Of a DNA stretch of 7,221 bases, positions 1 through 5,639 are shown piece by piece. Position 1 is the first letter of the stretch; the number at the start of each line of letters is the position of its first letter. Both the position numbers and the translations under genes were made by a program. The DNA lies in contig JADBKA010000242.1 in assembly GCA_014896635.1 (NCBI GenBank), positions 1 to 7,221 on the forward strand, given 5' to 3'. The notes under the pieces were generated by a model. The model searched no databases, had not been told where the DNA came from, and saw nothing but the letters and a program-made list of their open reading frames with translations. This DNA is from Ktedonobacteraceae bacterium. GTDB lineage: Bacteria; Chloroflexota; Ktedonobacteria; Ktedonobacterales; Ktedonobacteraceae.

Positions 1-12
1 CTGGGGAACCCG

Positions 13-29
13 GTCCCACAAAGTGGGAC
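13..29. repeat. Perfect 7-bp hairpin with a 3-base loop
   Basis: GTCCCAC, loop AAA, GTGGGAC. The stem is perfect and GC-rich, and can be extended by a G-T wobble (12/30). No T-run follows, so it is not a standard terminator on the + strand. It sits inside the imperfect outer pairing 1-9/57-64, suggesting a folded RNA or a palindromic intergenic repeat. Confidence 0.6.
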
Positions 30-74
30 TGCACTCCGCTACGCGAGGACCCGTGTGTTCCCAGACGGCCCCCG

Positions 75-98
75 CCAGGAGAGCCATCGCCCTCCTGG
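75..98. repeat. 7-bp inverted repeat CCAGGAG/CTCCTGG
   Basis: CCAGGAG at 75-81 pairs perfectly with CTCCTGG at 92-98 across a 10-base loop. Together with the hairpin at 13-29 it makes the first 100 bases highly structured. The preceding word ACGGCCCCC (65-73) occurs again at 1221-1229 on the other side of the hydrolase gene, hinting at a shared repeat family, although the shared words are short. Confidence 0.5.
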
Positions 99-221
99 AC
101 CTCCCCTGACTTTATACATGCACTGGCCTGCACGATCAATTGACCCGGCGTTGTAAGCTTTGAATAGAAAGAGCTAACATCTGACGCTGATAACCATAAG
201 CTCTGAAGAGAGGAATTTGCT

Positions 222-1211
222 ATGACCACAGCAAAAAATTTTTGGCGGGCAGCCCTGATCGCCGGCGGTACGCTGGGCGCACTGGCTATTTACAATAAAG
301 TGACGGAGACGATGGCCGGGGAACTCATCACGGTACTGCCCGGTGAGGAGCATCGCTATCCCTGGAAATACGGCAATGTCTTCTACAAGGTGCAGGGTTC
401 ATCGGAGAGCAGGCCGCTGGTATTCATTCATGGCTTCGGACCGGGCGCTTCTTCGTATGAGTGGCGCAAAAACGTTGATGCGCTGGCCGCGCAGTATCGT
501 GTCTATGCCATAGATCTGCCGGGCTTCGGCCTCTCGGACCATCCTGAAATCGAGTACAGCGCCGAGATATACCTGGACCTGATTCACGATTTTCTCAAAG
601 AGGTGGTCGAGAAGCCGGCAGTGGTCGTTGCCCGTGACCTGAGCTGCGCCTATGTGATTGCCGGCGCCTTCCGCCGTCCCCAGTTGTTTGAGCACCTGAT
701 CCTGGTCTCGCCTCCACCAGCAATGCTGGAAGAACATGTTCCCGGTCCTGTACAGGCCGGCTGTCAATTTGTGTTACAAACGCCGGTTGTCGGGCAGTTC
801 ATCTATAACCTGCTGGTCTCGCGGCAGGCCATCCGCAATTACTATGACCGGCAGGCATATCATAATTTGCTGCTGCTGACGGATGAACAGGTAGAGTATG
901 TTTATACCAGCGCGCACCAGCCGGCCAGCCGCTATGCAATGGCTGCTTACCTCGCTGACCAGCTCAGCATAGATGTGCGCGAGCCGCTGGCGCGCCTGAA
1001 AGTGCCAGCCATGGCGCTCTGGGGACGCGAAAGTCATGGCGGGCCGTTTGATCCGCTGGCGGCGAGCGAGGCATTCAGGCGCGTCAATGCCAGTATAGAT
1101 GTACGCATCTTTGACAGGAGCGGCGCGCACGTGCAGGAAGAGCGAGCCGATGCGTTCAACAACTTGCTGCGCGAGTTTGCTGGCGCCCACGTCAGTCAAT
1201 CGGGTTGTTAG
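222..1211 (+). CDS. Membrane-anchored alpha/beta hydrolase with Asp at the nucleophile position
   Basis: This 329-residue protein has the alpha/beta hydrolase fold. Residues ~7-24 form a hydrophobic segment with few charges, probably an N-terminal membrane anchor. The oxyanion-hole region is HGFGPGASSYEW (70-81), followed by the strand and turn RVYAIDLPGFGLSD (93-106). The nucleophile elbow falls at ARDLSC (137-142). Family members I recall have a Ser here (G-x-S-x-G or SSLSAA-like), but this protein has Asp139, with Ser141 two residues on. The catalytic His is probably His303 in SGAHVQEE, and the acid is likely Glu270 or Asp277 in the stretch after LWGRE. The start is supported by GAGAGGA (208-214), seven bases before the ATG. 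Asp nucleophiles occur in haloalkane dehalogenases and epoxide hydrolases, so the enzyme may be active with a different chemistry or may have lost activity. The substrate is unknown. The gene is convergent with the methyltransferase and stands alone on its strand. Confidence 0.88.
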   Translation: MTTAKNFWRAALIAGGTLGALAIYNKVTETMAGELITVLPGEEHRYPWKYGNVFYKVQGSSESRPLVFIHGFGPGASSYEWRKNVDALAAQYRVYAIDLPGFGLSDHPEIEYSAEIYLDLIHDFLKEVVEKPAVVVARDLSCAYVIAGAFRRPQLFEHLILVSPPPAMLEEHVPGPVQAGCQFVLQTPVVGQFIYNLLVSRQAIRNYYDRQAYHNLLLLTDEQVEYVYTSAHQPASRYAMAAYLADQLSIDVREPLARLKVPAMALWGRESHGGPFDPLAASEAFRRVNASIDVRIFDRSGAHVQEERADAFNNLLREFAGAHVSQSGC

Positions 1212-1224
1212 AGAAAGGCCACGG

Positions 1225-1305
1225 CCCCCACAGGGGACGGCTGATTCTGTCAGATATGGTGGGGGACCGCTCCTGGTGATTGGAAACCTCTAAAGTGGGT
1301 CCCCT
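1225..1305. repeat. Competing GC-rich stems between convergent genes
   Basis: Three stems can be drawn. CCCCCAC (1225-1231) pairs with GTGGGGG (1259-1265) and encloses a small CTGA/TCAG hairpin (1241-1253). AGGGGAC (1232-1238) pairs with GTCCCCT (1299-1305). GGGGACC (1262-1268) pairs with GGTCCCC (1298-1304). The last two share the same 3' arm, so they exclude each other. The structure fills the gap between the hydrolase stop (1211) and the methyltransferase stop (1304-1306). It may stop or stabilise transcripts from both sides, but it lacks the T-run of a classic intrinsic terminator. It could also be a palindromic intergenic repeat. Confidence 0.5.
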
Positions 1306-3136
1306 ACGACCAGAGGTCGTGAATCTGGCAGTGTATATTAAGTAGTTCTAAAAGGACTTCTGGTAACTCATCTATAGAAGTATGAGCGAGTTCTCTGGGT
1401 TCCATTTTATGTAACCCCCCACCATACACGCGGCTTTCACTCAAGAAGTTATTCAAAGATATACCTTTTAGTGTCTGCCAGAGTGCAGTAATCAACGTCG
1501 GCTCTTCTTGAAGAGCTTTTTGTAAATATAGTCTGGGATACAATACGTAGTATGAATTTGTCGCTACTGCCTTAGAGCGATTTAAAATGAAGCGAAAAGG
1601 TAAACTTTCACTCGTTTTCTGTCTTCCCATATAGCAGCAGACAAATAAGGATGCTGGCCGTTTTTCTTGTGAATACCAGGGAGTGCGATGTGAACATAAA
1701 TAACCTTTATTGATACCTTTTGCAATGCCAGTCTGAAAATATCTCCAGAGTGAAGGGTAAGTGGATTCCAACACTTTTTCTGGAAGATCGCATGTTAAAA
1801 GGAAGAGTTTTCTTTCTAATAAGGGATTGCCTTTGCTATCTGCTTCTACCTCTTCGTTCAATATATGGCGCGAATGCGGTAAAACAGGTGTCAGGAATTC
1901 GGCAGGAATTTGATATTCTGATATCTGTTCTGGGGTTAGTAAGAAGAAGCTATTAGCCCCGGTAGCCAGACCTCTTTTGATGTCAAACAGATCTGATAAT
2001 CGGAATCTTTCCTGAGCAAGTGATTGTCTGGGGCTGGCTTTGAAGTAAAATCTGCTTTCCTCAGAGGTGGACTTCTTATAGTTAGCGGAGCTGTTTGTTA
2101 GATGTACAACGTCTCCAGGCATAGTATCATACTGTGTGGTTTCTTTAAGGCTGGAAATGAGAGGAAATGTCATCCATTTCTTTTTCTTAGATAAGATGGA
2201 GATAGGTAAGAGACTGGATAAGGCTGGTTCTTTAAGCGTCCCACCATATGTAAACTCTATCACATGCTCGGCAGGTGGGGGAACATTTTTGAACCAGATG
2301 ACTGAAGATGATACTAAAGCATCGTCGAATTGTACATCAGCCGGATCGAAACAATGTACGCGCAATAAGGTTACTTGATCAAGTAAGTATCTTCTTAATT
2401 GTTGTCCATAGTTAACGCTCATGAACTCGCTCGGAATAAGCCATCCGGCTAGACCTCCCTTTGCTAACCATTGATGAGCAATCCATAAAAAATAACAATA
2501 CAATCCTGATCGCTCATTAACTCTCATCCCTAACGATTCTTCGACAGATTTCCGCAGTCGTTGTTTATCCTCTCTAAGCAAATGATGATGTCGAACGTAA
2601 GGGGGATTGCATATTAACAGGTTAAACTTTTTTGCTTCTTGATCGGGGGGTAAGGCCTGTGTGAAATCTGCGATATGCAGTTGCAAGCGTTTATCTTCCC
2701 ATAAACTGAGTGTGTATTGGGCATATTGTGAATCTATTTCAAATCCCACGACTTCTTTAATCTGGTCCGCAGGAAAAGAGCGGAATAACGCGGAGATGAA
2801 AGAGCCAGTTCCAAGAGCCGGATCTAAAAAATAAATATCTCTGCCAGGCGGCAATAATAAACTGGCATAATCTAAAATATCTGTCGCCAACTTTGTTGGT
2901 GTAGCAAATTGACCGAGCCTGTTGCGTTCTTCTCGTGTTTTTTTCCGATCAAGCTGTTGCTGGACAGCCAGACGTTCAGTTTCAATAAAAATCGCTTCCC
3001 TCACTTGTTTAATCGTCTCAATACGAGTTTCACGATAGGTTTTAGGCGCGAACAACATAAACCAGTTATTGTACATATCAACAGATTGAGTGATGTCTGC
3101 CTTCCACCTGTCCGGCTTGTCTGCATTGATTGCCAT
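1304..3136 (-). CDS. N6-adenine DNA methyltransferase with a XamI-endonuclease-like N-terminus
   Basis: This 610-residue protein would transfer a methyl group from S-adenosylmethionine to adenine in a specific DNA site. The motif order is that of gamma-class enzymes: motif X GQFATP (75-80), motif I LDPALGTGSF (104-113), motif II FEID (132-135), catalytic motif IV NPPY (177-180), and a beta-strand region ending LIPSEFM (233-239). The C-terminal part (~377-610) is a TaqI-type target-recognition region, beginning near RFRLSDLFDIKRG and ending with GGGLHKMEPREL. Residues ~1-50 (RWKADITQSVDMYNNWF, then FAPKTYRETR) do not fit a methyltransferase and resemble the N-terminus I recall for XamI-family restriction endonucleases. 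The endonuclease body is absent and no separate endonuclease gene is in the window. AGGGGG precedes the ATG. Base composition is clearly AT-richer than the flanking genes (33% GC at 1501-1560 versus 78% at 3841-3900, counted by eye), which suggests acquisition by transfer. Methylation is likely functional; restriction is probably lost. Confidence 0.88.
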   Translation of the reverse strand: MAINADKPDRWKADITQSVDMYNNWFMLFAPKTYRETRIETIKQVREAIFIETERLAVQQQLDRKKTREERNRLGQFATPTKLATDILDYASLLLPPGRDIYFLDPALGTGSFISALFRSFPADQIKEVVGFEIDSQYAQYTLSLWEDKRLQLHIADFTQALPPDQEAKKFNLLICNPPYVRHHHLLREDKQRLRKSVEESLGMRVNERSGLYCYFLWIAHQWLAKGGLAGWLIPSEFMSVNYGQQLRRYLLDQVTLLRVHCFDPADVQFDDALVSSSVIWFKNVPPPAEHVIEFTYGGTLKEPALSSLLPISILSKKKKWMTFPLISSLKETTQYDTMPGDVVHLTNSSANYKKSTSEESRFYFKASPRQSLAQERFRLSDLFDIKRGLATGANSFFLLTPEQISEYQIPAEFLTPVLPHSRHILNEEVEADSKGNPLLERKLFLLTCDLPEKVLESTYPSLWRYFQTGIAKGINKGYLCSHRTPWYSQEKRPASLFVCCYMGRQKTSESLPFRFILNRSKAVATNSYYVLYPRLYLQKALQEEPTLITALWQTLKGISLNNFLSESRVYGGGLHKMEPRELAHTSIDELPEVLLELLNIHCQIHDLWS

Positions 3137-3184
3137 AAACTTCCCCCTGGCCGTACTTTCTGCCCTTAGTGGGATACTCTGGTC

Positions 3185-3213
3185 ATATTACAGCATACAA
3201 GCTCTACAGGCAA
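3185..3213 (-). promoter_or_regulatory. Candidate sigma-70-type promoter for the methyltransferase
   Basis: Read on the minus strand, TTGCCT (3213-3208) is separated by 17 bases from TAATAT (3190-3185). Each hexamer matches the consensus at 4 of 6 positions with ideal spacing, in an AT-rich stretch 49 bases before the methyltransferase ATG. It lies in the 141-base gap after cysS, where an imperfect stem (3226-3235/3259-3268, 8 of 10 paired) may partly end the cysS transcript. It suggests the methyltransferase has its own expression signal. Confidence 0.4.
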
Positions 3214-3277
3214 GCTCAAATAACAGGTTCTCTCAATCGACTGTTTATCCTGATGCTCTGAGAATACCAGTTGCCCG

Positions 3278-4465
3278 CTAGACGCAGAGGCCCAGAACGG
3301 TCGCCAGGCGCAGGATCTCGGCTCCGGTTTGCGAGTTGTTGTCGAAGATAGCGTTTTCGGCTGCCCGGCGCAGCAGTCGCACGGCTTCGGGCGAGTCGAG
3401 ATCGTTCTCCATCGCCTGCTCGAACTGTCGGCGCAGGGCGAGATCCTCGCCGGCAGCGTTGCGTCCAAACTGCCGGCGCACCTGCTGAAGCAACTCATCT
3501 GTTTCAGAGGCAAACTGCAAATCTTCGGCCACGCACTCCCAGGGGAAGCGATAGTGGTGGCTCTGCAAGACGAGGCGAATGGTGTCTGGCGTGTAATCTT
3601 TGAGCAGGTCGCTCACACGGGTCAGATTGCCGAGCGATTTGCTCATTTTCTCGCCGTCCTGGTAGACCATGCCGGTATGGACCCAGTAGCGGACAAACGG
3701 CGCTTTGCCGCTGTAGTGCTCGGACTGGGCGATCTCGCAGGTGTGATGCGGGAAAGCCAGATCGAAGCCGCCGCCGTGAATGTCGATCTGCTCACCAAGA
3801 TAGTGCATGACCATTGAACTACACTCGATGTGCCAGCCGGGCCGGCCCGGTCCCCAGGGACTCTCCCAGGCTGGCTCGCCGGGCGCCTGAGCCTGCCAGA
3901 GGACAAAATCGAGCGGGTCTTGTTTGCGCTGATCGTCGGGATGATTGCCGCGCTCATTGGCGACTTCGAGCATCGCCTCGTAGTTGTTCAGTCCGATGGC
4001 GCGTGCCAGTATGCCAAAGTCGGGATCGCGCCTGACACTGTAGAAAACACAGCCCTGGCTAACGTAGGCATAACCGCGCTCCACCAGAGTCTTTATCACC
4101 TCGACAATGCGGGGAATCTCATCGGTTGCGCGCGCATAGACATCGGGACGACGAAAATTCAGCGTCTCCATGTCGCGCAGAAAATGCTGTGTTTCGCGCC
4201 TGCCCAGCTCATCCCAGGGAATGCCAACCTCGCGCGCCTTGCGCAGGATATCGTCGTCGATATCGGTCACATTCTGCACATATCTGACAGTATAGCCTTT
4301 ATACTCCAGGTAGCGGATGAGCGTATCGAACGAGATATAGGTAAAAGCATGTCCGAGATGTGTTGTATCATAAGGAGTAACGCCACAGACATAGATATGC
4401 ACAATATTATCTTCCAGCGGCGTGAACGTCTCCAGCGACTGAGTAAGGGTATTGAACAACTTCAT
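3278..4465 (-). CDS. cysS: Cysteinyl-tRNA synthetase-like class I ligase, short form without the C-terminal domain
   Basis: The protein activates cysteine with ATP and, if a true synthetase, loads it onto tRNA-Cys in the cytoplasm. Class I signatures are clear: HLGH (36-39, the HIGH motif) and KMSKS (273-277). The four zinc ligands that select cysteine are all present at CysRS spacing: Cys27, Cys215 in HIECSSM, His240 and Glu244 in FPHHTCEIAQSE. At 395 residues it is much shorter than the ~460 of typical enzymes; it ends within or just after the helical domain and lacks the C-terminal anticodon-binding region. CGVTPYDTTHLGH and the DPLDFVLWQA/PGEPAW stretch resemble MshC, the mycothiol-pathway cysteine ligase, which is also short. 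The retained Glu244 and IAQSE argue for CysRS. The start is supported by AGGAG (4479-4475), nine bases before the ATG. tatD ends only 48 bases upstream on the same strand, so the two are probably cotranscribed. A second, full-length cysS elsewhere in the genome would not be surprising. Confidence 0.85.
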   Translation of the reverse strand: MKLFNTLTQSLETFTPLEDNIVHIYVCGVTPYDTTHLGHAFTYISFDTLIRYLEYKGYTVRYVQNVTDIDDDILRKAREVGIPWDELGRRETQHFLRDMETLNFRRPDVYARATDEIPRIVEVIKTLVERGYAYVSQGCVFYSVRRDPDFGILARAIGLNNYEAMLEVANERGNHPDDQRKQDPLDFVLWQAQAPGEPAWESPWGPGRPGWHIECSSMVMHYLGEQIDIHGGGFDLAFPHHTCEIAQSEHYSGKAPFVRYWVHTGMVYQDGEKMSKSLGNLTRVSDLLKDYTPDTIRLVLQSHHYRFPWECVAEDLQFASETDELLQQVRRQFGRNAAGEDLALRRQFEQAMENDLDSPEAVRLLRRAAENAIFDNNSQTGAEILRLATVLGLCV

Positions 4466-4513
4466 GACTCGTTTCTCCTGGGATGTACTGTATAGAGTAT
4501 CGCACGACCTCTG

Positions 4514-5290
4514 TTAAGATGGCAGTGGCAGCCTGAACAGGCGTGCAGCGTTGGCTGTTGTGATGCTGGCAATTTCGTCGAGGGACAGGCCGCGAATCTG
4601 CGCCAGTTTTTCGGCAGTATATTTGACGAAAAGCGGTTCGTTGCGCTTCTCTTTGAGCGGTTTTGGCACGAGATACGGGCTGTCGGTCTCGACCAGGATG
4701 CGGTCAAGGGGAGCCATACGCGCGACTTCGGGCAGCTCGTTGCCCTGCCTGGTCAGGGGACCGGCGAAGGAGAGCAGGAAGCCGTCGAAGGAGAGGCATT
4801 CCTCGGCCTGGGCGACGGTGCCGGAGAAGCAGTGAAAGACGCCGCGCTGTCCCTGGCCGTGAGCGCGCAGCAACTCGATCACGTCATCGTGCGAATCGCG
4901 CACGTGGATGATGCAGGGCAGGTTGCACTCGCGGGCAAGCTGGAGATGGGCGCAGAAGACGGCGCGCTGCACATCGCGCGGCGAGAGCGTACGAAAATAA
5001 TCCAGCCCGAACTCTCCAATAGCCACGACTTCCGGCTCGCGGGCCAGAGCACGCAGATGAGCGCCTACCTCGTCTGAGTAGGTCGTGGCATCGTGTGGGT
5101 GAACGCCAACACCGGCAAAGACAACGCCGGGATGCGCTTTTGCCAGCGCGAGAGCTGCACGGCTCGAAGCCAGATCACAGCCGGGATCGATCATACCCAT
5201 AACACCGCCGGCCAGTGCGCGCTGGATCACGGCTTCGCGGTCCCTCTCAAAGCGGGAAGTGTCGATATGAGTGTGGCTATCGACGAGCAC
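4514..5290 (-). CDS. tatD: TatD-family metal-dependent deoxyribonuclease
   Basis: The predicted product is a cytoplasmic TIM-barrel hydrolase of the TatD family, known for 3'-5' exonuclease activity and roles in DNA repair or turnover. Metal-binding motifs appear in order (numbered from the GTG start): SHTH (5-8), GVHPHD (62-67), GEFGLDY with Glu93, IIHVRD with His129, FHCFSG with His153, and VETDSPY with Asp203. I chose GTG at 5290 because it gives MLVDSHTHID, the usual beginning, and a length of 258, normal for the family. AAAGGA lies six bases upstream. Longer in-frame starts exist (ATG at 5305; TTG at 5395), but neither has a clear ribosome binding site and the extra residues do not look like TatD. 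It is followed 48 bases later by the cysS-like gene on the same strand, forming a likely two-gene housekeeping operon. Confidence 0.92.
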   Translation of the reverse strand: MLVDSHTHIDTSRFERDREAVIQRALAGGVMGMIDPGCDLASSRAALALAKAHPGVVFAGVGVHPHDATTYSDEVGAHLRALAREPEVVAIGEFGLDYFRTLSPRDVQRAVFCAHLQLARECNLPCIIHVRDSHDDVIELLRAHGQGQRGVFHCFSGTVAQAEECLSFDGFLLSFAGPLTRQGNELPEVARMAPLDRILVETDSPYLVPKPLKEKRNEPLFVKYTAEKLAQIRGLSLDEIASITTANAARLFRLPLPS

Positions 5291-5296
5291 TCCAGG

Positions 5297-5302
5297 TCCT
5301 TT
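5297..5302 (-). promoter_or_regulatory. Ribosome binding site deciding the tatD start
   Basis: On the minus strand AAAGGA is followed by six bases (CCTGGA) and then GTG at 5290. The upstream ATG at 5305 overlaps this site and has no purine-rich site of its own, so this motif favours the GTG start. Confidence 0.5.
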
Positions 5303-5409
5303 CATCAACTCAGTCAGAAAAAAGGGAGAGTCAACGTGGCAGACGTTTGCTTCTCCCCCGGATCGCTTTATTAATTGTAGTGTATCACATGGCAATTTTG
5401 CTGGCTATG

Positions 5410-5444
5410 GCTTTTCAGTTTTCCTTTCTCGAACACTGAAAAGC
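5410..5444. repeat. Perfect 10-bp inverted repeat, possible operator or hairpin
   Basis: GCTTTTCAGT (5410-5419) pairs perfectly with ACTGAAAAGC (5435-5444) over a 15-base pyrimidine-rich loop. Its right arm overlaps a second palindrome, AAGCTC-T-GAGCTT (5441-5453). The stem is AT-rich and lacks the GC stem plus T-run of a terminator. The position in a divergent promoter region makes a regulator binding site the first guess. A remnant of a small mobile element is an alternative. Confidence 0.55.
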
Positions 5445-5582
5445 TCTGAGCTTACCCGTTTGCCTGCTCGGCCCAAGGAGGTATATTCATCTTCTCCTGT
5501 AGCTGTTCTGCCACAGAAGAGATCGCCGATGCAACTGGTTAATTGTTTTCTCACTGCTATTGATTGCATTGCCAGGAAACAC

Positions 5583-5612
5583 GTCATCATGTAGGTATGT
5601 ATAGATGACCTA
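5583..5612. repeat. Two overlapping inverted repeats just before the PTS chimera
   Basis: GTCATC (5583-5588) pairs with GATGAC (5604-5609), and TAGGT (5592-5596) pairs with ACCTA (5608-5612). The right arms overlap at 5608-5609, so only one stem can form at a time. They lie 16 bases or more upstream of the GGAGG ribosome binding site (5628-5632), where they could act as an operator or leader structure. Both stems are short, so chance is possible. Confidence 0.3.
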
Positions 5613-5639
5613 TGTAGTTCTCTCGATGGAGGTTATCCC

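Larger units (their letters stand above)
1..221. other. Structured, GC-rich non-coding leader upstream of the hydrolase gene
   Basis: No convincing gene is seen here. Bases 1-110 are very GC-rich and full of inverted repeats: GTCCCAC/GTGGGAC at 13-29, CCAGGAG/CTCCTGG at 75-98, and a longer-range imperfect pairing of CTGGGGAAC (1-9) with GTTCCCAG (57-64). Bases 111-221 are more ordinary. They include TTGACC at 140-145, with only poor -10 matches downstream, and end in the ribosome binding site GAGAGGA (208-214) of the hydrolase. The reading frame starting at base 1 stays open to a TAA at 154-156, but the product would be rich in Pro, Arg and Gly with no recognisable motif. I read it as structured DNA or RNA, not protein. 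Confidence 0.5.
5291..5639. other. Divergent intergenic region between tatD and the PTS chimera
   Basis: This ~350-base stretch separates two genes transcribed away from each other, so it should hold both of their start signals. On the tatD side, TACAAT is visible on the minus strand near 5375-5380, but no good -35 lies at the right distance. On the + side there is no strong promoter match; TATAGA at 5600-5605 lacks a -35. Notable structures are a 10-bp inverted repeat (5410-5444), an overlapping AAGCTC-T-GAGCTT palindrome (5441-5453), and overlapping repeats just before the PTS ribosome binding site (5583-5612). A 61-codon minus-strand open frame at 5405-5590 shows no recognisable features and I do not call it a gene. 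Confidence 0.5.

Noticed and set aside
1..156. Open reading frame from the window edge to a TAA at 154-156
   Set aside because: The translation is rich in Pro, Arg and Gly with no motif, and the DNA is dominated by palindromes, so a protein-coding reading is not supported.
140..170. TTGACC as a -35 element for the hydrolase
   Set aside because: At 17 bases spacing the -10 would be AATAGA (3 of 6). The better TAGAAA is 19 bases away. Too weak to call a promoter.
1304..3136. A complete type IIG restriction-modification enzyme
   Set aside because: The N-terminal ~70 residues before motif X are too short for a nuclease domain, and no PD-(D/E)XK-type pattern is visible there.
3278..4465. Naming the gene mshC
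   Set aside because: Glu244 and the IAQSE context of CysRS are retained, and no mycothiol gene is in the window. The likeness is kept as a finding only.
3830..4495. Long plus-strand open frame of 221 codons opposite cysS
   Set aside because: It lies wholly antisense to a well-supported cysS-like gene. GC-rich coding DNA commonly leaves such frames open, and no motif is present.
5405..5590. 61-codon minus-strand open frame in the divergent gap
   Set aside because: No clear ribosome binding site, no recognisable domain, and it overlaps inverted repeats and the expected promoters.
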